Below the pieces are notes generated by a model. The model saw only the letters and a list, made by a program, of their open reading frames with translations. It was not told the DNA's origin and searched no databases. A stretch of 37,977 bases of DNA from Arcticibacter eurypsychrophilus (GTDB lineage Bacteria > Bacteroidota > Bacteroidia > Sphingobacteriales > Sphingobacteriaceae), in assembly GCF_001730525.1 (NCBI RefSeq), contig NZ_MDFN01000042.1, forward strand, positions 1 through 37,977, in the 5' to 3' direction. The number at the start of each line of letters is the position of its first letter. Within the stretch, counting starts at the first letter, position 1. Of the stretch, positions 24,711 through 35,300 are shown in pieces. The position numbers were made by a program, and so were the translations under genes.

Positions 24711-27700
24711 TAGTTAAAAATATACCTCACACCAAACTGTCCTTGCCATCTTGACCCTAAGTCAGAGACATCATAACCTTTAGGATTCGTTCTAACGTAA
24801 TTAAAGCCATTTCCTGAAGTACTTAGAAGTGACACTGCCTGGTTGCCATTGAAGTATGAACGTCCCCAATCCTTCTTCAGTAGGTTTCCAACGTTAAATA
24901 CATCAAAAGTTAATTGAAGCGCATTTTTTTTACCGTTAAACACAGCGCCTAGATCTTGTGTAATACGAAGGTCAAAATGATGTTCCCAAGGCGTAGTAGC
25001 ACCATTTCTTTTCGTGTACTTTCCTCTAATCTTACTTAAGTAAGGGTCATCATTAATAAACTTATCAAGATTTGCCCATTGTTCATCAGGAGTAGCAATA
25101 ACCACTTGAGTAGTTCTATTTACAAGGGGTACCATATTGATCTGACTTCGGTCTGCCGGTACAAATAATAAATCATTACCTCGACGACCATCACCATTTA
25201 AATCACCATTGTATAAGTAAGTATATGGTGTGCCTGAAAAACCTGAATAGAATAAGGAGAAACCTGTAGCGAATGCCTTCGCTTTTCCATAGCTTATTTT
25301 ATAATTACCACTTCCAACCAAACGATGACGTGTCTCGTAAGAGGAAGTAGCTAATGGTACACCATTAGGGCCGTTCACATTTTGAACAAACTCCCAATTT
25401 GACAATGCAGTACTGCTTGCTCCTGAATTTAAATCAGTAGCTCTACCATATGTATAAGCAAACATGGCGTTAAATCCAAAATTGAATTGTTTTTGCAACT
25501 GACCTGTTATGCTATAGTTATATCCTTTATCGGTATTATCTAAATAAACTACATTAGTATAAGCAGTGTTAACCTTACCAGCTGCTGCTGTACTAAACAA
25601 TGGTCTGTTATCAGCTCCATTCGAATAGGCCGGATTAATTGTTGCCACTGATGGCTTTAAATTAATATCGGTATAGTTTACATTATTTAGGGTTTTAGAA
25701 TAGATACCCTCGACAGTTCCAATTATACCTAATGGCAATTTAATGTCTGCTGCCAGGTTGAACCTCGCTACTTGAGGAATTTTGAAATCTTTGTTAACCG
25801 CATTGATCTCTGTAGTAGCAACAGGTCCACCTACTTGTTGCTGTAAATCAGGATTCGGCTCAAAACCCTTTCCTCCATTGACTTCATTAACTAATGGAGT
25901 TGCAGTTCTATCACTGACATCTACTGTTCCCAAAACTAAACCACTGTTAACAAATTGATTTGATAACCATACAAAAGGCACACGACCTGTAAATATACCG
26001 GCACCACCTCTTAATTGTACAGAGCGGTCACCTGTTACATCATAATTAAAGCCTAAACGAGGTGACCATAAGAATTTACCACTTGGTGTTTCATCAGTTC
26101 TTACGTTAGCAAAAGTATCACTCACGCTTTGATTAAACAATGGTTTATCATTAATGATAGGTACATCTGCACGTAAACCAAGAGTTAATCTAAATCCTTC
26201 AAACGCATCAAACTCATCCTGAACATAGAAGCCCAATTGTGCAGCGTTAAACTTAGCAGAAGGAGTCTTATCACCAGGGATTAAAGAATAAGAAGCTCTG
26301 GCTTGTAAAGGCCTGTTAGGAGCATTAGGATTAAGAGGATCGGTATATGCGTAATTACCTACGCCATCAAAATCCCATCTACCGTTCAGGTTATTAATGA
26401 ATAAATTCTCAAAACTAAAAAACTCATTATGAGTTCCCAAAGTAAAGGTATGTTTACCTGAATAATACTTAAAATTATCTGTGATTTCAAAGATATTCTG
26501 ATCAAGCGTGTTAGCTACAGAGCTTCTTTCTGAACCAAAATAAGCACTATTACCAGATACACCTTCCAGATTATTTATTTGTACCTGAGGGAAAATAGAT
26601 GCTCCGGCAACCTCTCTGTTATCGCGTATTGTAGAATAACCTAAGATCAGATTATTTGAAAACTGACTTGAAAAATTACTTCTTAATTCAGCAACAGTAA
26701 TATTTTGCTTGTTGTTGAATTTATAAGCATTATTTCCGAAAGAGAATGACGAACCTGATCTGCTTAAGTTATCATCAAATGCGTTAACATAATTATGACG
26801 TAATGTTAACTGGTGCATATCATTGATATTCCAATCTAAACGTGCAAAAACCTTATCATTTTCTCTTTTAAGATCTATAGCACCGTATTCTCCTACATCA
26901 TAACCATACTTAGACAAAGTGTAATCTCGTATTGACTTTGCTGTAGCTTCACTTATTGCAGATCCTTTTTCGCCTGCGTTGTTAGATGTAGGTGTCTTTC
27001 TTCTGCCTAACTCACCACTTACAAAGAAAAATAACTTATTTGGAATGATCGGTCCACCCAATCTAAAACCATATTGATTGTCAGTGAAATTCTGATATTT
27101 CTTATCTGTTAATGGATTTTTACCTATTAAACCCTGACTTTTACCATAGAAATAAACAGACCCTTGTACTTCATTGGTACCTGAACGTGTTATGGCATTT
27201 ACTCCACCACCTGTAAAATTACCGTAAGTAATATCATAAGGGGCTAAAACTACCTGTATTTCTTGAATCGCATCAAGTGATATAGGCTGAGTACTTGCTT
27301 GACCGCCTGGAGTTCCTGAACCTGAAAGCCCAAAGACGTCATTATTAACAGCTCCATCGATAGTAATGTTGTTAAACCTGTTACTTGCTCCTCCAAATGA
27401 ATTTCCATTTGCTTGTGGAGTTAAACGTGTAAAATCTTGCAATGAGCGGGATAGTGTAGGCAGGTTTTCAATCTGAGCCTGACTAATGTTTGTAGATGCA
27501 CCCGTACGACTACTGTTCATTATTGCATCTTTACGACCTGTTATCTGCACTTCAGAAAGACTAAGGCCTTCCTGACTTAAGGTTGCATTATAGATGTAAG
27601 GCTCACCTAAACTAAGCGTAACATTATTAGTCGTATTTTTTTGATATCCAATGTAGGAAATCTCAACACGGTATGGTCCACCAACGCGCATATTTGGTAT

Positions 27701-27898
27701 TGTAAATCTTCCATCACCGTTTGTCGCTGTGCTGTAGTTTGTACCTGTACTCACATGAACAGCTCTAACAATTGCGCCAACAAGAGCTTCCCCTTTAGCG
27801 TCTTTAATAAGACCTGTTAAGCTACTGGTCGTAACCTGCCCAAAGGTTACACATGCAGTTAACATAAAAATTGCAAAAAGAAGTAAATTCTTCCTCAT
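24710..27898 (-). CDS. Oar-like TonB-dependent outer-membrane receptor
   Basis: A 1062-residue outer-membrane protein. The order is signal peptide (1-20, VTFGQ), a carboxypeptidase-regulatory-like domain (about 25-115, SSLTGLIKDAKGEALVGAIV and NGDGRFTIPNMRVGGPYRVE), a plug domain (about 118-250, with QIENLPTLSRSLQDFTRLTP and NNITIDGAVNNDVFGL) and a large beta-barrel ending in FGVRYIFN with a C-terminal aromatic strand. The layout matches Oar-type receptors rather than SusC, and there is no SusD partner. The substrate is unknown; Oar-like receptors have been linked to protein or peptide transport and secretion. It is a single-gene unit with its own promoter and terminator. Confidence 0.93.
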   Translation of the reverse strand: MRKNLLLFAIFMLTACVTFGQVTTSSLTGLIKDAKGEALVGAIVRAVHVSTGTNYSTATNGDGRFTIPNMRVGGPYRVEISYIGYQKNTTNNVTLSLGEPYIYNATLSQEGLSLSEVQITGRKDAIMNSSRTGASTNISQAQIENLPTLSRSLQDFTRLTPQANGNSFGGASNRFNNITIDGAVNNDVFGLSGSGTPGGQASTQPISLDAIQEIQVVLAPYDITYGNFTGGGVNAITRSGTNEVQGSVYFYGKSQGLIGKNPLTDKKYQNFTDNQYGFRLGGPIIPNKLFFFVSGELGRRKTPTSNNAGEKGSAISEATAKSIRDYTLSKYGYDVGEYGAIDLKRENDKVFARLDWNINDMHQLTLRHNYVNAFDDNLSRSGSSFSFGNNAYKFNNKQNITVAELRSNFSSQFSNNLILGYSTIRDNREVAGASIFPQVQINNLEGVSGNSAYFGSERSSVANTLDQNIFEITDNFKYYSGKHTFTLGTHNEFFSFENLFINNLNGRWDFDGVGNYAYTDPLNPNAPNRPLQARASYSLIPGDKTPSAKFNAAQLGFYVQDEFDAFEGFRLTLGLRADVPIINDKPLFNQSVSDTFANVRTDETPSGKFLWSPRLGFNYDVTGDRSVQLRGGAGIFTGRVPFVWLSNQFVNSGLVLGTVDVSDRTATPLVNEVNGGKGFEPNPDLQQQVGGPVATTEINAVNKDFKIPQVARFNLAADIKLPLGIIGTVEGIYSKTLNNVNYTDINLKPSVATINPAYSNGADNRPLFSTAAAGKVNTAYTNVVYLDNTDKGYNYSITGQLQKQFNFGFNAMFAYTYGRATDLNSGASSTALSNWEFVQNVNGPNGVPLATSSYETRHRLVGSGNYKISYGKAKAFATGFSLFYSGFSGTPYTYLYNGDLNGDGRRGNDLLFVPADRSQINMVPLVNRTTQVVIATPDEQWANLDKFINDDPYLSKIRGKYTKRNGATTPWEHHFDLRITQDLGAVFNGKKNALQLTFDVFNVGNLLKKDWGRSYFNGNQAVSLLSTSGNGFNYVRTNPKGYDVSDLGSRWQGQFGVRYIFN

Positions 27899-28010
27899 AG
27901 TTTTCTCTTTAAATTAAAATACAAATTTCTAAATCAATCTATAATTATGTATCAATCGGTCTTTAATGTTATAATATCGATTTTTATATAATTAAATATG
28001 AATATGGCGG

Positions 28011-28018
28011 CAAAGATA
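28011..28018 (-). promoter_or_regulatory. Bacteroidota -7 box for the Oar-like receptor
   Basis: On the minus strand TATCTTTG followed by CCGCC matches TAnnTTTG exactly. It lies 112 bp upstream of the ATG, implying a leader of about 105 nt. Confidence 0.55.
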
Positions 28019-28257
28019 GATACGATTTCCTGAATTTAAGTAGAAGTAACATTAAATTAATGTTAAGAATTTCATTTATTTCTCACAATTTATACAGTTT
28101 TACTAAGCTTTTTGATCTTTTTATATGGAATTCATCAATTATGTCTGCAAAAAAGGACAATTACATGATTTAAGAATCCTTTAATACCTTTATATTTTAA
28201 ATTCATTCCTTTACAATTGCCGGATTATATTCGTTTCTAAAACCCACATACAATTTG

Positions 28258-28265
28258 TAGATTTG
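28258..28265 (+). promoter_or_regulatory. Bacteroidota -7 box for lpdA
   Basis: TAGATTTG matches TAnnTTTG, with TTTC about 20 bp upstream as a -33 candidate. It lies 28 bp before the ATG. Confidence 0.5.
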
Positions 28266-28293
28266 GTCGTTTAATATATAATATAGAATTTCT

Positions 28294-29682
28294 ATGAATT
28301 ACGACTTGATAGTTATCGGAAGCGGACCCGGCGGTTATGTTGCTGCAATTCGTGCTTCCCAGCTAGGGCTTAAAACAGCCATTATAGAACGCGAATCTTT
28401 AGGTGGTATTTGTCTGAACTGGGGTTGTATCCCAACAAAGGCACTTATTAAAAGTGCGCAAGTATTTGAATACCTAAATCATGCTGCCGATTACGGTATC
28501 AATGTGCAAGGTGGAGAAGTTGATTTTGGCGCTGTGATTAAACGCAGCAGAGGTGTTGCCGATGGAATGAGCAAAGGCATCCAGTTCCTGATGAAGAAAA
28601 ACAAGATCGATGTGATCATGGGAACTGCCAAGATTAAAAAAGGTGGTAAAATAGACGTGAAAGCGGCTGATGGATCTTCCAAAGAATATACGGCTAAAAA
28701 TACGATCCTGGCAACTGGTGCTCGATCACGCGAATTACCTAACCTGAAACAGGATGGCAAAAAGATAATCGGATACCGTCAGGCAATGACCCTTCCTGAG
28801 CAACCTAAGAGCCTTATTGTTGTAGGTTCCGGCGCTATTGGTATTGAATTCGCCTATTTCTACAATGCAATGGGAACTAAAGTGACCGTTGTAGAATTTA
28901 TGGATCGCATTGTTCCCGTTGAAGACGAGGAAATCTCTAAACAACTAGAACGTAGTCTGAAAAAGGAAGGGATCACTTTCATGACCAGTGCCAATGTAGA
29001 ATCTGTTGATACTACAGGCGAAGGTTGTAAAGTACAGGTTAAATCGGCTAAAGGAACTGAAACGCTTGAAGCGGACATCGTTCTTTCTGCTGTAGGCATC
29101 ACTCCAAATATTGAAAACTTAGGTTTAGAAGAAGTTGGTGTTAAGTTTGAAAAAGGACGCATATTAGTGGACGATTTCTACAAAACCAACATTGATGGCG
29201 TATTTGCTATCGGCGATATTGTAAAAGGTCAGGCATTAGCTCACGTAGCTTCCGCTGAAGGTATTATCTGCGTTGAGAAGATTGCAGGTCATCACCCTGA
29301 GCCTTTAAATTACAACAATATCCCGGGATGTACGTATTGCTCCCCTGAGATTGCTTCTGTTGGTTATACTGAAAAAGGTGCTAAAGATGCTGGTTATGAA
29401 ATTAAAGTAGGTAAATTTCCTTTCTCTGCGTCTGGTAAAGCAAGTGCTGCCGGTACTAAAGATGGTTTTGTTAAAGTGATCTTCGATGCTAAATACGGCG
29501 AATTCCTTGGAGCTCATCTAATCGGTGCCAATGTTACTGAAATGATTGGCGAGATTTGTGTAGCCCGCAAGCTTGAAACGACTGGCATGGACATCGTGAA
29601 AACGGTTCACCCCCACCCCACTATGAGTGAAGCAATCATGGAAGCTGCTGCTGATGCATACGGCGAAGTGATTCACTTATAA
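28294..29682 (+). CDS. lpdA: Dihydrolipoyl dehydrogenase (E3)
   Basis: A 462-residue cytoplasmic flavoenzyme that reoxidises dihydrolipoamide of 2-oxoacid dehydrogenase complexes with NAD+. It shows the FAD motif VIGSGPGGYVAAIRASQLG (about 6-24), the redox-active disulfide GGICLNWGCIPTKAL (Cys pair about 42-47), the NAD motif VVGSGAIGIEFAYFYNAMG, a second FAD motif FAIGDIV and the C-terminal active-site HPHPTMSEAIMEAA. Full length. No E1 or E2 genes are beside it, so it probably serves several complexes. A terminator follows. Confidence 0.97.
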   Translation: MNYDLIVIGSGPGGYVAAIRASQLGLKTAIIERESLGGICLNWGCIPTKALIKSAQVFEYLNHAADYGINVQGGEVDFGAVIKRSRGVADGMSKGIQFLMKKNKIDVIMGTAKIKKGGKIDVKAADGSSKEYTAKNTILATGARSRELPNLKQDGKKIIGYRQAMTLPEQPKSLIVVGSGAIGIEFAYFYNAMGTKVTVVEFMDRIVPVEDEEISKQLERSLKKEGITFMTSANVESVDTTGEGCKVQVKSAKGTETLEADIVLSAVGITPNIENLGLEEVGVKFEKGRILVDDFYKTNIDGVFAIGDIVKGQALAHVASAEGIICVEKIAGHHPEPLNYNNIPGCTYCSPEIASVGYTEKGAKDAGYEIKVGKFPFSASGKASAAGTKDGFVKVIFDAKYGEFLGAHLIGANVTEMIGEICVARKLETTGMDIVKTVHPHPTMSEAIMEAAADAYGEVIHL

Positions 29683-29698
29683 TAAATGAATTTCATAA

Positions 29699-29734
29699 AT
29701 AAAAAGACCTGCCTTCAGCAGGTTTTTTTATTTA
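29699..29734 (+). terminator. Terminator after lpdA
   Basis: ACCTGC (29707-29712) pairs with GCAGGT (29718-29723), preceded by an A-run and followed by a T7 run. Confidence 0.85.
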
Positions 29735-29736
29735 TA

Positions 29737-29744
29737 TACTTTTG
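29737..29744 (+). promoter_or_regulatory. Candidate -7 box for the MBL-fold gene
   Basis: TACTTTTG matches TAnnTTTG and lies 28 bp before the ATG, directly after the lpdA terminator. A T-run sits near the -33 position. Confidence 0.4.
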
Positions 29745-29772
29745 AATAATTTCAGCTGTTTAAACCCAAATC

Positions 29773-30615
29773 ATGAATCTGTACTCCATTAATACTGGTC
29801 ATTTCAAATTAGACGGTGGTGCCATGTTTGGCGTTGTTCCTAAATCAATATGGAACAAGACAAATCCTGCTGACGAGAATAACCTGATTGAACTGGCCAT
29901 GCGTTGCCTATTGATTCAAACGGATGGCCATCTCATCTTAGTGGATACTGGAATTGGGGATAAACAAAGTGAGAAATTCTTGAGTTATTATCATTTGTAT
30001 GGTGAGCATACGCTGGACAAGTCACTTGCTTCGCATGGTTTTTCCCGTAATGATATTACCGATGTCTACCTCACCCATCTTCATCTCGACCATGCAGGCG
30101 CGGCTGTAAAGAGAGAAAACGATGAATTGATCCCATGCTTTCCTAATGCTGTTTACTGGACGAACTCTACACATTGGGATTGGGCAATCCATCCTAATGA
30201 TCGTGAAAAAGCATCCTTCTTAAAAGAAAACATTCTCCCCTTGCAAGAAAAAGGAATCTTAAAGTTTGTTGATAGCAATCAGCAAGACCTCTTTCCACCT
30301 CAAATCAAAACTCGCGTTGTTTCAGGCCATACGGAATCGATGATGCTGCCCATGATGCAATATAAAGGGAAAACCATTGTATTTGTTGCCGACCTGATTC
30401 CAACGGTATCACATATTCCAATTCCTTATGTTCCCGGTTATGATGTTTATCCTTTAATATCAATGGAAGAAAAACGATCATTTCTTCAAGAAGCGTTAGA
30501 AAACGACTACATCCTATTCTTTGAGCATGATCCCTATATCGAATGCTGCACCTTACAAATGACTGAAAAGGGAATCCGTGTAGCTGATACTTTTCTGCTT
30601 CAGGATCTATACTAG
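29773..30615 (+). CDS. Metallo-beta-lactamase-fold hydrolase
   Basis: A 280-residue protein with no signal peptide. The dinuclear metal site is intact: HLHLDH (His102, His104, Asp106, His107), His187 in SGHTES, Asp208 in FVADLIP and His253 in FEHDPY. This arrangement and the length fit the lactonase-like branch (AiiA/quorum-quenching-type or generic MBL hydrolases), but the substrate cannot be read from the sequence. It begins 90 bp after lpdA, with its own promoter candidate; the PHP hydrolase gene follows after 66 bp and may be co-transcribed. Confidence 0.88.
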   Translation: MNLYSINTGHFKLDGGAMFGVVPKSIWNKTNPADENNLIELAMRCLLIQTDGHLILVDTGIGDKQSEKFLSYYHLYGEHTLDKSLASHGFSRNDITDVYLTHLHLDHAGAAVKRENDELIPCFPNAVYWTNSTHWDWAIHPNDREKASFLKENILPLQEKGILKFVDSNQQDLFPPQIKTRVVSGHTESMMLPMMQYKGKTIVFVADLIPTVSHIPIPYVPGYDVYPLISMEEKRSFLQEALENDYILFFEHDPYIECCTLQMTEKGIRVADTFLLQDLY

Positions 30616-30681
30616 TATACCTGTCCTAAATCTTGATATAACCTTAATCATAGCTTAAAGTTAACTGCCTAAGTTAGCTGC

Positions 30682-32121
30682 ATGTTGTATTACATCAAAA
30701 AAAGCATTATCCTGGCCCTTTTAATATCAATATGTATAGGAGTAAGCGCTCAGGACAGCTCAATAGTCATAAAAACCGGCCATATAGATTCTAGCAGTTT
30801 ATTCAAATTAGTATATGTGCCTTTCGAGATACCTGCAGGAATAACAAAGATTCAAGTAAAGGAATTCTACAACGAAAGCGGCAATCCGGATAAAAACGTA
30901 TTGAATATGGGCATTTATGACCCAAGAGGATATACACCAGGCAATCCTGAAGGATTTAGAGGATGGTCAGGTGGCGCGAAAAAAGAATTCTTTATTCAGG
31001 CAGATCAGGCATCAACAGGGTACATTCCAGGAAAGATTCAGGCTGGTTTGTGGAATATTCTTATTTACCCTTCCACGATTATTCCTGCCGGGATGGATTG
31101 GAAATTAGAGATTAAATTAATATCAGGAAAGGAAAACAGCATATTTAGGGTCTCCCCAACACCTGAGTTTATCAATAATAAACCAGGTTGGTATCGTGGA
31201 GATCTGCATACGCATACGCTTAATTCGGATGGCAAACGCACTCAGCAAGAGCTGATTGACGAAGCGAAAGAAAAACATCTGGATTATATCGTCTCCACAG
31301 AACACAATACCAACAGTGCTAACCTAAGCTGGGGCCGGTATAATACTGAAAACCTATTAATTATTAACGGTGAGGAAGTTACCTCTACGGAATATGGGCA
31401 CTGGAATGCGATAGGCCTAAATGCGGATACATACATAGATTGGCGGTTTACTCCTGAGCAGAATAGGATCGGTCAAATGATCAGTAAGGTTCATCATGAT
31501 GGAGGCCTCTCCGTTATCAATCATCCCTTTTTTAATGTAAAGTATATTAACAGCTTTTATTATGACGCTGATTTATTTGATTGTATAGAGGTGTGGAACG
31601 GTACATGGAATGGGTTAAATAATCTTGCTCTTGAATGGTGGGATAAACAACTGCGTATGGGGAAAAAGAAAATTGCTATAGGGGCAAGTGATACGCATAA
31701 AAAAACAGGTTCTCCTAATAATCTTGGGATTCCTCAAACTGTCGTGTATGCTTCGGGCCTTTCTAAAAAAGCCATTATTAATGGTATCAGACAAGGGAAG
31801 GTGTATGTAACATCATTGGATGGTATTGACCTTGATCTTTCAGTTGCTACGAAAGATAAAAATGCTGGTTTAGGAGATACTTTACTATTGAGTGAGGGAC
31901 AGAATTTTAATGTATTACTGAAACTTAAAAATTGTCCTAACGCTATTATTACATTACATAGTGATTCTGGACTCATAAAATCGTATACAGTCAAGACTTC
32001 TAATGAATCTATGAATTGGAAGTTAAGCGGTTCGGCATACAGGTATTTAAGGGTTGAAGTCCGTACTTCAAAAGGAGATTTGCTAGCCTTTACAAATCCA
32101 GTATGGTTAAGGAACAAATAA
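30682..32121 (+). CDS. Secreted PHP-domain metallohydrolase (CehA/McbA type)
   Basis: A 479-residue protein with a signal peptide (1-24, GVSAQ). Residues about 25-150 form a beta-rich domain. The PHP domain starts at WYRGDLHTHTLNSDG (His176, His178) and continues with STEHNTNS, a VINHPFF motif (about 275-281) and GASDTHK (about 334-340), the CehA/McbA metal-binding set. The last 100 residues form another beta domain. Family members hydrolyse phospho- or carbamate esters; the substrate here is unknown. It precedes the SusC/SusD pair by about 250 bp, so a phosphoester associated with the same nutrient is possible. Confidence 0.85.
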   Translation: MLYYIKKSIILALLISICIGVSAQDSSIVIKTGHIDSSSLFKLVYVPFEIPAGITKIQVKEFYNESGNPDKNVLNMGIYDPRGYTPGNPEGFRGWSGGAKKEFFIQADQASTGYIPGKIQAGLWNILIYPSTIIPAGMDWKLEIKLISGKENSIFRVSPTPEFINNKPGWYRGDLHTHTLNSDGKRTQQELIDEAKEKHLDYIVSTEHNTNSANLSWGRYNTENLLIINGEEVTSTEYGHWNAIGLNADTYIDWRFTPEQNRIGQMISKVHHDGGLSVINHPFFNVKYINSFYYDADLFDCIEVWNGTWNGLNNLALEWWDKQLRMGKKKIAIGASDTHKKTGSPNNLGIPQTVVYASGLSKKAIINGIRQGKVYVTSLDGIDLDLSVATKDKNAGLGDTLLLSEGQNFNVLLKLKNCPNAIITLHSDSGLIKSYTVKTSNESMNWKLSGSAYRYLRVEVRTSKGDLLAFTNPVWLRNK

Positions 32122-32239
32122 CATATAATATCACAATATGCGAATAATTATTATACAAAATTACATTTATCACTCCAATAGCTACTCGTTGTTAACAATA
32201 ACATAATGTAATTTTTTTAATAGCATGATTTAAGAAATT

Positions 32240-32247
32240 CATCTTTG
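32240..32247 (+). promoter_or_regulatory. Promoter of the SusC/SusD operon
   Basis: CATCTTTG followed by CGCC differs from TAnnTTTG at one base and has the GCGCC context seen in Bacteroidota promoters. A T-run at 32212-32218 fits the -33 region. The leader to the ATG at 32373 would be about 120 nt. A 10-bp palindrome, TTGTTAACAA, lies upstream at 32189-32198 as a possible operator. Confidence 0.5.
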
Positions 32248-32372
32248 CGCCATTATTTATGCACGCAATGTTAAACAGCACAATCTACACTCGTATCCGA
32301 GCTATTTCCTTATGTGCTATAAAAAGCGTTTCATATGCTATGAATAATTTAAACAACCCTAAAATTCATTTT

Positions 32373-35300
32373 ATGAGAAAAAAACAAACTTATCTTGATC
32401 AGTTCTCTCTCTTTTTGCAAGCAAGAGGTTTTTTGGTACTGATGATATTTTTATCTGTCGGTGCATTTGCCCAGCAGACAAGACAACCAATTACCGGACG
32501 GGTAGTCGACGAAACAAACGAGCCCCTTCCTGGTGTAACCATCAAAATAAAAGGCACATCACAAGGAACCACTACTGATGGTAACGGTAATTTCAGTATT
32601 CGGATTAACAGTCAGCAAGACATTTTGTCCTTCAGCATGTTAGGTTCCGTAACTAAAGAATTTCCAGTAGGAACCCGATCAGAAATTAACGTCACCTTAT
32701 CAACAGACAATGAACTCCTGAAAGAGGTTGTTGTCATTGGTTATGGCACATCTAGCAAAAAAGATTTAACAGGTGCTGTTACATCAATCAAGTCTGAAGA
32801 TTTTAATCAGGGTGTGTTAGTTAATCCCGCCCAATTATTACAAGGTAAGGTAGCAGGTTTGAATGTAACTAAAAGTGGCGACCCGAATGCGAAACCTTCT
32901 ACCATTTTAAGGGGACCATCTACACTTCGCGAAGGTGCTGCACAAGAACCATTTTACGTAATTGACGGCGTACCAGGTGCGTCAATTGATTTGCTTGCAC
33001 CATCTGACATTGAAAATATAGATATATTAAAGGATGCATCTTCTACCGCCATTTACGGTTCAAGGGCTGCTAATGGGGTAATCATTGTTACGACTAAGAA
33101 ATCAAAAATTGGACAATCAAGACTTACTTATAGTGGTTATGGTGCCGTTGAAGAAGTATCCAAGAAATACGAAATGCTTACTGCTCCTGAATTACGTCAA
33201 TATCTGATTGACAATGGGCAAACTGCAAGCACTCAAATGATCAATCCGATTGATGATGACGGATCGAATACAAATTGGCAGGACTTATTAGAGAGAAGAG
33301 GGTATTCGCAGAATCATAACCTTTCTTATGGAGGAGCGACTCAATCCGCAGAATATGGGGCTAGTATTAATTACCTGGACAATCAGGGTGTTTTAAAAAA
33401 TACCAAGCTGAGTAGAACAATCTTAAGGGGATATGTAAATCAACGATTTTTTAATGATAAATTAAAGTTGGGTTTAACAATAACCAACAGTGCCACAAAC
33501 AGTTCTGACATATATCAGTCGCAGGCTCTTCCAAACATGTTGTTTTTTCTTCCTACAGTGAGTCCGTTTAATGCAGATGGTACCTATAAAGAAAATTACA
33601 GCAGAACTGGCAGTGGTACCAGGAATCCATTATCAATAGTAGATAACAATATGATTGACAATGTAAACAACAAAACATTGATCAACGGGCTGGCACAACT
33701 GGAAATACTTAAGGGATTAAAGTTTACGGCAAGTATATCTACTCAAAAGGACCAAAACAATTATAGTAGTTATTTAAATAGCCAGTCCGGACTAGCCAGA
33801 GGAGTAAACGGCCAGGCAAGAAAAAGCAACATATTGAATAAAACTCAGGTTGTTGAATCTTATTTCAATTACGATAAAGTATTCGGCAAGCACAATCTTA
33901 AATTGCTGGCTGGTTACTCCTGGCAGGAAGATCGTTCTAATGAAGGGTTTGGAATTACCTCACAAAACTTTTCGAATGACAATTTAGAATATAACAATCT
34001 TTTCCTTTCTAACCCTTCCTTGTTATCGCAGATCACTTTTGATAACAGTCCAATCTCCACTCTTCGTTTAATATCCTTATACGGAAGGGCACAGTATAAT
34101 TATAATGATAAATATCTTTTCCAGGCATCCTTAAGAAACGATGGATCCTCTGCCTTTGGAAAAAACAATCGTTGGGGGTATTTCCCCGCTGTATCAGCAG
34201 GATGGAGAATTATCGGCGAGGATTTCATGCAAAGCATACCGGTTATCAGCGATTTAAAACTGAGAGCAGGTTATGGAGTTTCAGGAAATAGCTTAGGATT
34301 TGACGCTTTCTCAGCTCTATTGGTTTATGGAACGCCTCCAGGAAGTACTAAATTTTTAAATAATGGATCAATCAGTAATGCGATTGGACCAGTAAGAAAT
34401 GAAAACTCTGAACTGAAATGGGAAAGTACATCAACAGCCAATTTAGGACTAGACTTTGGGATACTAAAAGATAGGATTACCGGTTCTGTGGATTACTACG
34501 TTAAAAAGACGTCAGACCTAATCTATGACAGGTATGAAGTATCAACCACACAGTTCTTTTTACCTACCATAACAGCCAACGTAGGTAAAATAAAAAACTC
34601 GGGAATAGAATTATCTATCAATGCTGTGGTTGCCAAAAGTGCCAACTTCACATGGAGAACATCACCCAACATTGCACATAATAAAAACGTAGTAGAAACT
34701 CTTTCTGATGATTTTTATAAAATTGCATTAATCCAAACCGCACAACTGGGAGGGAAAGGTCAATCTGGTAACTACAGCCAGGTAATTAAACCAGGATCTG
34801 CTTTAGGAACATTCAACTTATGGAATTATGCTGGTAAAAACGAAAAGGGTGTCAGCACCTACATCAATGCAAATGGAGAAACTATTGCTACCCAACCACT
34901 CACTACTGATGCAAAACTAGCAGGTGATGCACAACCAAAGCTGATATACGGATGGAACAATAGTTTTAACTTCCAGAAATGGGACTTGAGCTTTTTGGTT
35001 CGGGGTGTATTAGGCAATAAAATATTAAATGCAACAAAAGCATCTTTGAATAATCCTGCAGATGCAAAATTGCAGAATATTCCAAGGTTTACATTAGGGG
35101 AATCATTCAATGATATCAATGGTTATTTGATCTCTGACAGGTTTATTGAGAGCGGATCTTATCTGCGTTTAGACAACGCCACTCTTGGGTATACCATCAA
35201 ACCTAAAACACAAACGATAAAAGCTATTCGCTTGTACTTCACGGCTAATAATCTATTTGTTATAACCAAATACAGTGGATTGGATCCTGAGATCAACATT

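Larger units (their letters stand above)
27899..28293. other. Divergent promoter region between the Oar-like receptor gene and lpdA
   Basis: No gene. It holds a -7 box on each strand (28011-28018 minus, 28258-28265 plus) and a leader of about 105 nt for the receptor. The rest is AT-rich. Confidence 0.6.

Noticed and set aside
32259-32372. Upstream in-frame ATGs of the SusC gene as an N-terminal extension
   Set aside because: The extension precedes a normal signal peptide and overlaps the expected transcription start and leader. The ATG at 32373 fits better.
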